Positions 1 to 7,930 of a DNA stretch of 64,000 nucleotides are shown here, in pieces. Source of the DNA: Flavobacterium limnophilum (GTDB lineage: Bacteria > Bacteroidota > Bacteroidia > Flavobacteriales > Flavobacteriaceae); NCBI RefSeq assembly GCF_027111315.2, contig NZ_CP114289.2, positions 1,302,001 to 1,366,000 of the forward strand, read 5' to 3'. The notes under the pieces are model-generated. The model was not told the DNA's origin and made no database searches. It saw only the letters and a list, made by a program, of their open reading frames with translations. Position 1 is the stretch's first letter, and each line of letters begins with the position of its first letter. A program made the position numbers and the translations under genes.

Positions 1-146
1 TGGCCAAGTATTTGCCATTTGGCCCCGTAAAAGACGTGATGCCGTACTTGATTCGCCGTGCCGAAGAAAACACCTCGGTGTCGGGACAAACCAGCCGAGA
101 ATTGGAAATGATAAAAACGGAACGCGACAGGAGGAAAGGGAAATAA
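1..146 (+). CDS. Proline dehydrogenase family protein, C-terminal end (partial)
   Basis: The window opens inside this gene; only the last 47 codons are visible, ending with TAA at 144-146. The reading frame starts at base 3 and gives a tail containing the segments KYLPFGPVKDVMPYL and RRAEENTSVSGQ. Those segments match what I know of the C-terminus of bacterial proline dehydrogenases, where the RRAxEN segment lies at the substrate/FAD pocket. The enzyme would oxidise proline to pyrroline-5-carboxylate with FAD. A hairpin terminator follows at 191-217. The call rests on a short tail, so the domain arrangement upstream is unknown. Ornithine aminotransferase at 12.1 kb feeds the same intermediate, but the two genes are not adjacent. 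Confidence 0.72.
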   Translation, partial: AKYLPFGPVKDVMPYLIRRAEENTSVSGQTSRELEMIKTERDRRKGK

Positions 147-190
147 AAAGAGTATTCAGTCTGCAGTTTTCAGTAGTCAGTTTAAACCCG

Positions 191-217
191 ACAGGTTTTT
201 GAAACCTGTGGTTTTTA
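191..217 (+). terminator. Rho-independent terminator after proline dehydrogenase
   Basis: Stem ACAGGTTT (191-198) and AAACCTGT (202-209) with a three-base loop, followed by GGTTTTTATTT. It ends just before the convergent ABC transporter gene and could serve both directions weakly. Confidence 0.6.
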
Positions 218-230
218 TTTGAATTAAATT

Positions 231-2018
231 TTAAGAATGACTAAACTGCAAATGGCTCAAGTTTTTATAAATTCCATTTTCTAAAGCAATCAATTCCTGA
301 TGGGTTCCTTGTTCGGAAATCACTCCTTTGTCCAAAACCAAAATTTGGTCGGCACTTCGAATGGTGGAGAGACGGTGTGCAATAATAATGCTCGTTCTTC
401 CTTCCATCAAGATTTCCAGGGCTTCCTGAACCAGTTTTTCGCTTTCGCTGTCCAAGGATGATGTGGCTTCGTCCAATATTAAAATACTCGGATTTTTAAG
501 CAAGGCTCTGGCAATGGCAACACGTTGTCTTTGCCCTCCAGAAAGTTTAACGCCTCTTTCTCCTACTAGAGTTTCAAATTTATCAGGAAAACTTTCGATA
601 AAACTCAAGGCGTTGGCTTGTTTGGCTGCCAACATAATTTCTTCATCGGTGGCATCTGGATTTCCATAAGCTATGTTTTCCTTGATGGTTCCACCAAATA
701 GAATTACGTCTTGAGGTACGATGCTCATATTGCCACGAAGATTTTCCAAATCATAATCGTAGATGTTTTTTCCATCTACCAAAATCTCCCCACTGTCAAT
801 GTCGTAAAAGCGCAACAACAAGGAAGCGATGGTTGATTTTCCAACACCGCTCGGTCCCACAATGGCTATTTTTTGTCCAAAGTTGGCAGTGAAGTTCACG
901 CCTTTCAAGACTTTCATCTCTTTTCTGGAAGGGTAGGTGAAACCCACGTTTTTGAAAGTGACATTGCCTTGTATCTTTTGAACGGAATGCGAATTTTGGG
1001 TCGAATTGATTTTCTCGGGAGTTTCGTCCAATAATTCAAAAACACGTTCGGTGGCTCCAATCGCTTTTTGGATTTGGGCATACAATTCGGCGATTCCTCC
1101 AAAAGAAGCCCCCACGAAAGTGGAATACAATATGAAAGAGATTAATTGTCCCACACTCATTTCGCCACTAATGCTCAATCGAACGCCATACCAAACCACG
1201 GCAACGATGGCTCCAAAAAGACAAAAAATGATGAAGGAAGCAAAGTAACCCCTGTATTTTCCGCCTTTGATGGCCAATTTTACGACTTCGTTTATCTTTC
1301 CTTTATATCTTGCAATTTCATACCATTCATTGGCGAAAGCCTTGACAATACTGATTCCCTGCATCGTTTCCTCTACAATAACCTGGCTTTCGGCAACCTG
1401 GTCTTGTACTTTTTTGGAATATTTTCGAATGAATCGACCAAATACAACTGCTGCAACCGCCACAAGTGGAACTACCGATAACATCAACAAGGTGAGTTTG
1501 ACACTTTCGGTGGCTAATAAAATTACCCCACCAATAATCAATATAAATTGTCTTAAAAACTCGGCGATGGTGGTGGTTAGCGTATCTTGAATTTGAGCAA
1601 TGTCGGAGCTGATGCGGCTGTTTAATTCCCCAACTCGTTTATGTGAAAAGAATTGCATCGGTAATTTGACCAAATTACTGTACAGGGAAAGCCGAAGATT
1701 GGCAAGGGTGTGTTCCGTGAAATTAACAAATAGTGACACCCTGAAAAACGAAAAAATGGATTGCAAAAACAATATTCCAATCAGCAATAAAGCGATGTTG
1801 TTCACTTGGGAATAACTTTTGTCCTTGACGCAATCCACCAACATTCCCATCAATTTGGGAAAAGCCAAGGCCGTGGCACCAGTAAGCAATAGAAAAACTA
1901 GTCCTGTGTAGAATTTCCAGTGATGCCCTGTGGCATATTGGAATATGATAGTTGCTTTACTGAGTGAACTTGCCGTGATTTTTGATTTGGGTAAGTCATT
2001 TTCTTTAAATCGAGCCAT
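231..2018 (-). CDS. ABC exporter, fused permease and ATPase (MsbA/LmrA type)
   Basis: A 595-residue half-transporter that works as a homodimer in the inner membrane. Residues of about 35-320 form a six-helix ABC type-1 exporter domain. The nucleotide-binding domain follows, with Walker A GPSGVGKST at 388-396, signature LSGGQRQRVAIARAL, Walker B ILILDEA and an H-loop in IIAHRLSTI. The size and layout fit lipid-A flippase or multidrug exporters, and the substrate cannot be read from sequence. The gene stands alone between the proline dehydrogenase gene and tRNA-Val, transcribed toward the former. The start MARFKENDLP is the first ATG of the frame and is kept. No signal peptide or fused peptidase domain is present, which argues against a bacteriocin exporter. 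Confidence 0.9.
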   Translation of the reverse strand: MARFKENDLPKSKITASSLSKATIIFQYATGHHWKFYTGLVFLLLTGATALAFPKLMGMLVDCVKDKSYSQVNNIALLLIGILFLQSIFSFFRVSLFVNFTEHTLANLRLSLYSNLVKLPMQFFSHKRVGELNSRISSDIAQIQDTLTTTIAEFLRQFILIIGGVILLATESVKLTLLMLSVVPLVAVAAVVFGRFIRKYSKKVQDQVAESQVIVEETMQGISIVKAFANEWYEIARYKGKINEVVKLAIKGGKYRGYFASFIIFCLFGAIVAVVWYGVRLSISGEMSVGQLISFILYSTFVGASFGGIAELYAQIQKAIGATERVFELLDETPEKINSTQNSHSVQKIQGNVTFKNVGFTYPSRKEMKVLKGVNFTANFGQKIAIVGPSGVGKSTIASLLLRFYDIDSGEILVDGKNIYDYDLENLRGNMSIVPQDVILFGGTIKENIAYGNPDATDEEIMLAAKQANALSFIESFPDKFETLVGERGVKLSGGQRQRVAIARALLKNPSILILDEATSSLDSESEKLVQEALEILMEGRTSIIIAHRLSTIRSADQILVLDKGVISEQGTHQELIALENGIYKNLSHLQFSHS

Positions 2019-2150
2019 TCTTGTTTTTGTTTTAGTAGTACAAATATAATATTATACCAATTCATCCTTAATAAATCAGCAGCTATTTCTATTAAGATTC
2101 AGTGTTTGTTTTGGGACTTAAAATAATTTTAAATTTATTTTCGAATTTTG

Positions 2151-2181
2151 TTTGCAAATACAATATGTAACTGTATATTTG
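2151..2181 (+). promoter_or_regulatory. Promoter of tRNA-Val
   Basis: TTTG at 2151-2154, a 19-bp spacer and TATATTTG at 2174-2181 match the Bacteroidota sigma-A consensus exactly. The tRNA starts 35 bases downstream. Confidence 0.8.
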
Positions 2182-2215
2182 CACTCGCAATAACGAAAGG
2201 GATTGCATCCCGAAA

Positions 2216-2290
2216 GGGCGATTAGCTCAGCTGGTTCAGAGCACCTCGTTTACACCGAGGGGGTCGGGGGTTCGAACCCCTCATCGCCCA
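2216..2290 (+). tRNA. tRNA-Val (anticodon TAC)
   Basis: The cloverleaf closes by eye. Acceptor strands GGGCGAT (2216-2222) and ATCGCCC (2283-2289) pair fully, with discriminator A at 2290. The anticodon stem CCTCG/CGAGG holds the loop TTTACAC, giving anticodon TAC at 2251-2253. The T-arm contains GGTTCGAACCCC-type sequence. CCA is not encoded. The gene has its own consensus promoter upstream and a hairpin terminator downstream, so it is a single-gene transcription unit. Confidence 0.97.
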
Positions 2291-2317
2291 CAAGTTTAAC
2301 AACAAATGGTTTCAAGA

Positions 2318-2350
2318 CCCTATAAATCTTATGATTTATGGGGTTTTTTC
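2318..2350 (+). terminator. Terminator of tRNA-Val
   Basis: An 11-bp stem (CCCTATAAATC with GATTTATGGGG, one G-T pair) closes a TTAT loop and is followed by TTTTTT. Confidence 0.8.
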
Positions 2351-2455
2351 TTTGGTGCATATACCAAATTATTCATTCAATCTTAAAACTGTTTCTACTC
2401 TACAAAAAACTCCAAATTAGAACAACTCCAAATTAAAAAAAAAATAAAATTTTAA

Positions 2456-2500
2456 TTGGCGTTTATTTTAATGTTCGTAAATTTACGAACATTAAAATAA
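2456..2500 (+). promoter_or_regulatory. arsR1 promoter with a 38-bp perfect palindromic operator
   Basis: A perfect inverted repeat spans 2463-2500, with core ATGTTCGTAAATTTACGAAC. A promoter is embedded in it: TTG at 2456-2458, a 19-bp spacer and TAAATTTA at 2478-2485 as the -7 box, which sits exactly on the dyad centre. The arsR1 ATG is only 5 bases beyond the palindrome. A dimer bound here would block RNA polymerase, so autorepression is expected, as is usual for ArsR proteins. Confidence 0.8.
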
Positions 2501-2504
2501 CAAT

Positions 2505-2867
2505 ATGTCCAACACTTCCAAATCAGGTTATTTTACCAGCGAACAAGAACAAACGGCCCGGTTTGCCAAAGCATTGGGACATCCCGTGAGGATCGCCATA
2601 TTGCAATTACTCAACAATCAAACTTGTTGTTATCACGGTGATATGGCCGAAGAACTTCCGATTGCAAAATCAACATTGTCGCAACACTTGAACGAATTGA
2701 AAGATGCCGGTTTGATTCAAGGCAGCATTACGTCGCCAACGGTTAGATATTGCATCAACAGACAAAATTGGAATTTGGCCATCAGTTTATTGAATGGAAT
2801 TTTGATCCCAAATAGGGACCACAATGTAGCCTTAGTAACGAATCCCGAACAATTAATAAAACCCTAA
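2505..2867 (+). CDS. arsR: ArsR-family metalloregulatory repressor (ArsR1)
   Basis: A 120-residue winged-helix protein. The segment FAKALGHPVRIAILQLL begins the domain, and the recognition helix lies around AKSTLSQHLNELKDAGL. A vicinal pair TCC followed by YHGD sits where classical ArsR has its ELCVCDL metal site, so inducer binding through these cysteines is plausible. It heads the operon that continues through the mini-thioredoxin, rhodanese and permeases (gaps of 33 and 8 bp to the next genes). The 38-bp palindrome directly upstream is its likely operator. The inducer could be arsenite or antimonite; the context favours arsenic, but this is inferred. Confidence 0.9.
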   Translation: MSNTSKSGYFTSEQEQTARFAKALGHPVRIAILQLLNNQTCCYHGDMAEELPIAKSTLSQHLNELKDAGLIQGSITSPTVRYCINRQNWNLAISLLNGILIPNRDHNVALVTNPEQLIKP

Positions 2868-2900
2868 GGTTGATGATTTTCAAAATTAAAATAACATATC

Positions 2901-3137
2901 ATGAGTACAACAATTAAAGTATTGGGGCCGGGTTGCCCAAAATGCAAAACCACATTCCATAATGCGGAAGAAGCCGTAAAACAATTGGGCATAGAAGCCG
3001 AAATTATCAAGATTGAAGACATCGAGGAAATGATGCGCTACAACGTGCTAACAACACCCGTTTTGATGATTGACGATGTGGTAAAAGTAAAAGGTAGAAT
3101 TGCCCAAATAGACGAAATTAAAGAATTTTTAAAATAA
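2901..3137 (+). CDS. Mini-thioredoxin (redox-active disulfide protein 2 family)
   Basis: A 78-residue single-domain thioredoxin-fold protein of the TM0996/MTH895 type. The active site is CPKC within GPGCPKCKTT near residue 11, followed by the TTPVLMID strand that carries the cis-proline. It has no signal peptide, so it acts in the cytoplasm. It is the second gene of the arsR1 operon. Small thioredoxins of this type often occur next to YraQ/ArsP-like permeases, as here with the 3628 gene. A role in reducing or carrying arsenicals or persulfide for the neighbouring proteins is inferred. Confidence 0.85.
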   Translation: MSTTIKVLGPGCPKCKTTFHNAEEAVKQLGIEAEIIKIEDIEEMMRYNVLTTPVLMIDDVVKVKGRIAQIDEIKEFLK

Positions 3138-3145
3138 TTGATACA

Positions 3146-3601
3146 ATGGAAAAACAAGTAAGAGTAACTGAAATTTGCCCAACCAAAACACAGGCTTTAA
3201 TCAAAAATGGAGCATTGTTGGTAGATGTTCGCGAGAAAGACGAAGTGGCACAATTGGCATACGATGTGCCGAACATCATCAATATTCCTTTGAGTGTTTT
3301 CGAGGAACATTATACGGAAATTCCCAAAGACAGACAAGTGGTGATGGTTTGCAAAGCGGGTGGCAGAAGTTTGAGAGCCGCTGGTTTTATGGTATATCAC
3401 GGTTACGACAACGTAATCAATATGAAACACGGTCTGATTCGTTGGGTGCAAAAAGGATTTCCAACCATTGGCGACACTTCCTTGGTTTTGGAAAATGCCG
3501 AAGCTTCCTCTTGTTGTGATTCTCATTCTCATTCTCATTCATCCGATAGTAAAAAAACGTGTTGCAACGACGAACCAAAAACAGAAGGAAGCTGTTGTTA
3601 A
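3146..3601 (+). CDS. Rhodanese-domain protein with Cys/His-rich C-terminal tail ending in Cys-Cys
   Basis: A 151-residue cytoplasmic protein. Residues of about 10-110 form one rhodanese domain with the active-site loop VCKAGGRS; its cysteine would carry a persulfide. The last 35 residues are unlike ordinary rhodaneses: SSCCDSHSHSHSS, then KTCCND, then GSCC at the very end, giving three vicinal Cys pairs and a His cluster. That composition suits soft-metal or arsenite binding. The gene lies 8 bp after the mini-thioredoxin and 26 bp before the permease. I infer a chaperone or sulfur-transfer step in the resistance pathway. The exact function is not known to me. Confidence 0.82.
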   Translation: MEKQVRVTEICPTKTQALIKNGALLVDVREKDEVAQLAYDVPNIINIPLSVFEEHYTEIPKDRQVVMVCKAGGRSLRAAGFMVYHGYDNVINMKHGLIRWVQKGFPTIGDTSLVLENAEASSCCDSHSHSHSSDSKKTCCNDEPKTEGSCC

Positions 3602-3627
3602 GATAATACATTTAATACAAGAAAGCT

Positions 3628-4602
3628 ATGTTTGACTGGCTACAAAATTTTGCCGATTGGCTGATTTATTCTGCTTTTGCAATCGAGCAACATACCAAAT
3701 TGGGAGACGCCCTAAATTTCTTTGTTTTTGATACCTTGAAAATTGCGTTGTTGCTTTTTGTAATCACGACGGTAATGGGAATTGTCAATTCTTATTTTCC
3801 GGTGGAAAAAGTGCGTAATTTTTTGAGCCGCAATAAACTCTATGGCTTGGAATATTTGTTTGCTTCCACTTTCGGGGTTATCACTCCATTTTGTTCTTGT
3901 TCTTCCGTTCCTTTATTTATTGGTTTTGTAAAAGGTGGAATTCCGCTTGGGATTACATTTACGTATCTCATTACGGCTCCATTGGTCAACGAAGTGGCAA
4001 TTGCCATATTTTTAGGGGCTTTTGGCTTGAAAATTACGGCAATATATGTTGGAACTGGAATCGTTTTGGGAATAATTGGCGGTTTTACTCTCGGCAAATT
4101 AAAGTTGGAAAAACACCTTTCACCCTGGGTACAAAATATTATTGCCAACGCACAGACTGAAGAAGAATTCGAAGCAGACAATCAAACATTGGCACAACGG
4201 TTTCCTGTTATTGTAAAAGAAGCTTACGATATTGTTAAAGGCGTCGCACCTTATATCATCATCGGTATTGCCATTGGCGGATTGATGCACGGATTTATTC
4301 CAACAGGCTTTTTTGAAGCCTATATCAGTAAAGAAAATCCTTTTGCAGTGCCCATTGCCGTGATTTTGGGAATTCCAATGTACAGCAATGCGGCAGGAGT
4401 CATTCCGGTGATACAAGTTTTGGTTGCCAAAGGTGTTCCGCTGGGAACTGCCATCGCTTTTATGATGGGAGTTATCGGCTTGTCATTACCGGAAGCAATG
4501 CTTTTGAAAAAAGTAATGAACTGGAAATTAATCGCTATTTATTTCGGAACTATTGGCTTCTTTATGATCCTATCAGGTTATTTTTTCAATATGATTCTAT
4601 AA
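3628..4602 (+). CDS. ArsP/YraQ-type permease (DUF318 family)
   Basis: A 324-residue integral membrane protein with about eight to ten hydrophobic segments. The first half carries the family motif TPFCSCSSVPLFIGF followed by GGIPLGITFTYLITAPLVNE; the CxCS-P signature is the conserved cysteine element of this permease family. ArsP members export trivalent organoarsenicals, while many YraQ homologues have no known substrate. Its place between an arsenic-type regulator and an ArsG-like permease supports arsenical efflux. It also resembles permeases seen beside TM0996-type thioredoxins, so a different thiophilic substrate remains possible. Confidence 0.82.
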   Translation: MFDWLQNFADWLIYSAFAIEQHTKLGDALNFFVFDTLKIALLLFVITTVMGIVNSYFPVEKVRNFLSRNKLYGLEYLFASTFGVITPFCSCSSVPLFIGFVKGGIPLGITFTYLITAPLVNEVAIAIFLGAFGLKITAIYVGTGIVLGIIGGFTLGKLKLEKHLSPWVQNIIANAQTEEEFEADNQTLAQRFPVIVKEAYDIVKGVAPYIIIGIAIGGLMHGFIPTGFFEAYISKENPFAVPIAVILGIPMYSNAAGVIPVIQVLVAKGVPLGTAIAFMMGVIGLSLPEAMLLKKVMNWKLIAIYFGTIGFFMILSGYFFNMIL

Positions 4603-4619
4603 ATTAAATTTCAAAAAAA

Positions 4620-5012
4620 ATGAAGAAAAGTATCTTATTACCCATTTTCGCAACACTACTGTTGCTGTTTGTTTCCAGCAATGGAAATGCTCAAACCAAA
4701 ACAACCACAACTGTTCAAGTGATACAGTTTCACTCGGAACACCGCTGCATGACCTGCAACAAAATTGAGGAAATAACTAAAATTGCCTTGAAAAAATACC
4801 CAACCATTCCGTTTTCTTTGGTTAATGCCGACGACAAAAAGAACGAAAAAAAATGTACCCAATTTCAGGCCTACGGAAGTTCCTTGTTTTTGTACAACAT
4901 CAAAACCAAAAAAATCAAGAATTTAACCGAAATGGCTTTTATGAATGCCGGCGACCAAGACAAATTCATCAAGGAATTCAATAAAAATATGGACACTTTC
5001 CTAAAATCTTAG
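4620..5012 (+). CDS. Exported thioredoxin-like protein (nitrophorin-annotated type)
   Basis: A 130-residue protein with a cleavable signal peptide (MKKSILLPIFATLLLLF, cleavage near SNGNAQ). The mature part has one CMTC motif in HRCMTCNKIEE where a thioredoxin fold would place its active site, and a later cysteine in KKCTQF. It would act in the periplasm. It ends one base before the ATG of the ArsG/CcdA-like permease, so the two are translationally coupled. CcdA-type proteins pass electrons to periplasmic thioredoxins, which makes a working pair likely. Databases often call such proteins nitrophorin, but I see no haem-binding evidence. Confidence 0.72.
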   Translation: MKKSILLPIFATLLLLFVSSNGNAQTKTTTTVQVIQFHSEHRCMTCNKIEEITKIALKKYPTIPFSLVNADDKKNEKKCTQFQAYGSSLFLYNIKTKKIKNLTEMAFMNAGDQDKFIKEFNKNMDTFLKS

Positions 5013-5013
5013 T

Positions 5014-5715
5014 ATGGAATGGTTAACTGAATTGGCTCAAAACAATGAAATTCCTTTATTGGCAGCCTTGGCTTTGGGATTGTTGACCGCGATTGCACCT
5101 TGTCCGTTGGCCACCAATATAACGGCAACGGCATTTATCGCCAAAACCATCAACAGTCGAAAGAAGGTTTTGTTCAGTGGCTTGCTGTACACTTTGGGCA
5201 GAATGGTTTCTTACACAGCCATTGGTGCCATTATTTATTTTGGTGCCAACACATTCCAAATTGCGAAACTTTTTCAAGGAAACGGAGAAAAATTCATTGG
5301 TTTTGTGTTGGTTATTCTCGGCTTGATAATGCTGGACATCATCAAACTCAATTTTATAAAAGGTGGGAACTGGATTGACCAACTTTCGGATAAATTCAAG
5401 ACCAAAGGCTTATTAGGCGCTTTTCTTTTGGGAGCTTTATTTGCTTTGGCATTTTGTCCTTACAGCGGCGCCTTATTTTTCGGAATGTTGGTTCCAATGA
5501 CTCTCAAGTCTGGATTGGCAATGCCTCTAGCATTTTCTGTAGGCACTGGATTGCCGGTAATTCTTTTCGCTTTCGTGATTGCGTTTAGTCTGGAAAAGCT
5601 GGGAATCTATTTCAAGGCCATCACCAAAATCGAAAAAGTAATGCGGATAGTGGCGGGAGTTACCTTTATCGTTACGGGATTGTATTACATCAATATCTAC
5701 TTTAAATTGGTTTGA
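5014..5715 (+). CDS. CcdA/DsbD-superfamily permease (ArsG-type aromatic arsenical efflux family)
   Basis: A 233-residue membrane protein with six predicted helices. The paired motifs TAIAPCPLATN (residues of about 24-34) and ALAFCPYSGALFFG (about 146-159) each hold one Cys-Pro, in the two symmetric halves typical of CcdA. In CcdA these cysteines relay electrons. Related proteins in ars loci are classed as ArsG, linked to efflux of aminoaromatic arsenicals. The coupled thioredoxin-like gene upstream fits the redox role and the ars context fits the ArsG role. I cannot decide between them from sequence. It is the last gene of the first ars transcription unit. Confidence 0.75.
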   Translation: MEWLTELAQNNEIPLLAALALGLLTAIAPCPLATNITATAFIAKTINSRKKVLFSGLLYTLGRMVSYTAIGAIIYFGANTFQIAKLFQGNGEKFIGFVLVILGLIMLDIIKLNFIKGGNWIDQLSDKFKTKGLLGAFLLGALFALAFCPYSGALFFGMLVPMTLKSGLAMPLAFSVGTGLPVILFAFVIAFSLEKLGIYFKAITKIEKVMRIVAGVTFIVTGLYYINIYFKLV

Positions 5716-5724
5716 AATAAAAAA

Positions 5725-7260
5725 TCAACCCTTTTCCACAATCATGTAAAGCGGGTCTTCCATGATATTTACGTCAATAATCGCTTCGGCATTTTTCAAC
5801 AAGTTGATGCAATCTTGGCTCAAATGGCGTAAATGCACTTTCTTGCCCTCTTTGTGATAGCGATTGGTTATGGCGTTTAATGCCTCGATAGCCGACATAT
5901 CTACGACGCGACTTTCCCTGAAGTCGATAATCACTTCGCTTGGATCAGTCGAAACCTCGAATTTTTCGGCAAAAGCGGTCACGGATCCAAAAAATAAAGG
6001 GCCAAAAATCTCGTAATGTTTCACCCCGTTTTCGTCCAGGTATTTTCGGGCACGAATGCGTTTGGCATTGTCCCAAGCAAAAACCAAGGCCGAAATAATA
6101 ACGCCAATCAAGACGGCCAAAGCCAAATTGTGAAGGAAAACCGTAATCAGCATCACCACCAGCATCACAAAAATATCGGACATCGGCATGCGTTTGAAAA
6201 TTCGTAAACTGGCCCATTCAAATGTGCCCATAGCCACCATAATCATTACTCCCGTCAAAGCTGCCATAGGAAGTTTTCCGATTACGGGTGCGCCAATCAA
6301 AATGATGAGCAAAATGGTCAAGGCTGCCACAATCCCCGAAAGTCTTGCCCTGGAACCAGCGGAAAGATTGACCAATGTTTGTGCAATCATAGGACAACCT
6401 CCCATTCCAAAGAAAAAACCATTCAAAATATTGGCGCTTCCTTGTGCCAAACATTCTCTGTTGCTGTTGCCTTTTGTACCCGTAATTTCATCCACAAGGT
6501 TCAAGGTCAGCAAACCTTCGGTCAATCCCACGGCGGCCATAATCAAGCCATAGGGAAGAATAATTTTAAAATTTTCAATGGTGAAAGGGAAATTGGGAAT
6601 GTGAAAAGGAGGCAAATTGCCGCTCACCGCAGCAATGTCTTCGACTTGTTTGGTTTCGATATTGAAAATCAAAACCACGGCAAACACAATCATTATCGCT
6701 ACCAATGAAGCTGGAATGGCCTTGGTAATTTTGGGCAACAAGACAACTATGGCGATGGTAAGTGCCACCAAACCTGCCATTATCAAAAATGGAGTTCCTG
6801 TCAGCCATTCGGATTGTCCGTTTATTATGGTTTTGAATTGTTCCAATTGCGACATAAAAATGATGATCGCCAATCCGTTGACGAATCCGAACATAACGGG
6901 TTGTGGCACCAATCGAATGAATTTTCCCAACTTGAATAAGCCAACCAGAATTTGAATCACTCCCGCCAAGGCAATGGCGCCAAACGCAAATTCAATGCCG
7001 TGCGATTTCATCAAAGCGATCAAGACGATTACGGTGGCACCGGCTCCTCCAGATATTAATCCGGGACGACCTCCAAAAATTGCGGTAATCAATCCCATAA
7101 TGAAAGCGCCGTAAAGTCCCACTAACGGTGGAAAACCAGCCAAAATAGCAAACGAAAGTGATTCGGGAATCATTGTCATGGCAACAGTTAATCCCGCTAA
7201 AATTTCGGTTTTGTAATTTATCTTTTGTGATAAATCAAATAAGTGGAATACTTTTTTCAT
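5725..7260 (-). CDS. SulP-family anion transporter with C-terminal STAS domain
   Basis: A 511-residue protein when started at MKKVFHLFDLSQ (7260). The frame extends another 33 codons upstream, but that stretch is not conserved-looking and the internal ATG gives the usual family N-terminus. About ten to twelve membrane helices begin with the SulP motif YKTEILAGLTVAMTMIPESLSFAI. A cytoplasmic STAS domain follows (about residues 410-505, with VVDMSAIEALNAI). It carries sulfate, bicarbonate or another anion. It is inverted between the two ars half-operons and converges on the ArsG-like gene with only 9 bp between stops. No role in arsenic is established, though import of sulfate for thiol synthesis would fit. 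Confidence 0.88.
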   Translation of the reverse strand: MKKVFHLFDLSQKINYKTEILAGLTVAMTMIPESLSFAILAGFPPLVGLYGAFIMGLITAIFGGRPGLISGGAGATVIVLIALMKSHGIEFAFGAIALAGVIQILVGLFKLGKFIRLVPQPVMFGFVNGLAIIIFMSQLEQFKTIINGQSEWLTGTPFLIMAGLVALTIAIVVLLPKITKAIPASLVAIMIVFAVVLIFNIETKQVEDIAAVSGNLPPFHIPNFPFTIENFKIILPYGLIMAAVGLTEGLLTLNLVDEITGTKGNSNRECLAQGSANILNGFFFGMGGCPMIAQTLVNLSAGSRARLSGIVAALTILLIILIGAPVIGKLPMAALTGVMIMVAMGTFEWASLRIFKRMPMSDIFVMLVVMLITVFLHNLALAVLIGVIISALVFAWDNAKRIRARKYLDENGVKHYEIFGPLFFGSVTAFAEKFEVSTDPSEVIIDFRESRVVDMSAIEALNAITNRYHKEGKKVHLRHLSQDCINLLKNAEAIIDVNIMEDPLYMIVEKG

Positions 7261-7580
7261 AAAGAATTGAAGTAGATTTTTTGATGTAATTCCAGTTGTT
7301 AAACTATAAAAATAGATTTTGATTGAATGTTTTTGGGATTTTTTCAGACTTAAAAGCAATAAATCTAAGTGGTCATTTGTTTGAATGAGGTTGCTAATTT
7401 AACTTTTAAAGTCTAGTATCGCAAACTAACGGATTCTTAACTAAGTTCTTTTTTATAGGCAGCCTGCTAATGCCCAGTAATTCAATATTTAATGATTTTT
7501 GTTTCATAACCATTTTTTAACATTTAAAATTTGACTCATATTAATATGTTATCGTAATATTGCAATATAAAAATATAACG
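7261..7580 (+). promoter_or_regulatory. Intergenic region sulP/arsR2 with arsR2 promoter-operator
   Basis: This 320-bp gap holds no gene. Near its end TTTG (7530-7533), a 21-bp spacer and TAATATTG (7555-7562) form a near-consensus promoter for arsR2. A 12-bp perfect palindrome ATATTGCAATAT (7557-7568) overlaps the -7 box and is the likely ArsR2 operator. The sequence differs from the arsR1 operator. The part nearest sulP must contain the sulP promoter, but I could not place it. Confidence 0.55.
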
Positions 7581-7913
7581 ATGGGAGCATCCAAAACAGA
7601 ACAATTTACAAACCAACAAAATGAATTGGCGGTTCTAGCCAAAGCATTGGGACATCCAGCTCGAATTGCCATTATCGAATACTTGTTAAAAGTGGATAGC
7701 TGTATTTGTGGCGATATCGTAAACGAATTGCCTTTGGCGCAACCCACGGTTTCGCAGCATTTAAAGGAACTCAAAAATGCGGGACTAATCAAGGGAAACT
7801 TCGAAGGTGCATCTATTTGTTATTGCATAGATGAAGTGGGATTCGAAAAAATAAAAGGATTTTTTCAGGATGTTGCCCAGCATTTGGAGAAAACTAAAAA
7901 CCAATGTTGTTAA
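7581..7913 (+). CDS. arsR: ArsR-family metalloregulatory repressor (ArsR2)
   Basis: A 110-residue winged-helix repressor beginning MGASKTEQF. The frame is open seven codons further up, but the upstream ATG lies in the operator. The domain start [18 protein letters not shown] is shared with ArsR1. The metal site reads SCICGDI, the CxC arrangement of classical arsenite sensors, and the recognition helix is [12 protein letters not shown]. The protein ends in NQCC, an additional vicinal pair. Typical three-coordinate As(III) sensors use two or three such thiols. It leads the operon arsR2, DUF6428, arsC, acr3, all co-directional. Confidence 0.92.
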   Translation: MGASKTEQFTNQQNELAVLAKALGHPARIAIIEYLLKVDSCICGDIVNELPLAQPTVSQHLKELKNAGLIKGNFEGASICYCIDEVGFEKIKGFFQDVAQHLEKTKNQCC

Positions 7914-7930
7914 TTTAAATTTGAAATAAA

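Noticed and set aside
4620..5012. Haem-binding nitrophorin function
   Set aside because: Only the database-style name suggests it; the visible feature is a CMTC thioredoxin-like site beside a CcdA-type permease.
7261..7359. N-terminal extension of sulP by 33 codons
   Set aside because: The extension is hydrophilic and unlike SulP N-termini; MKKVFHLFDLSQ at 7260 directly precedes the conserved SulP start.
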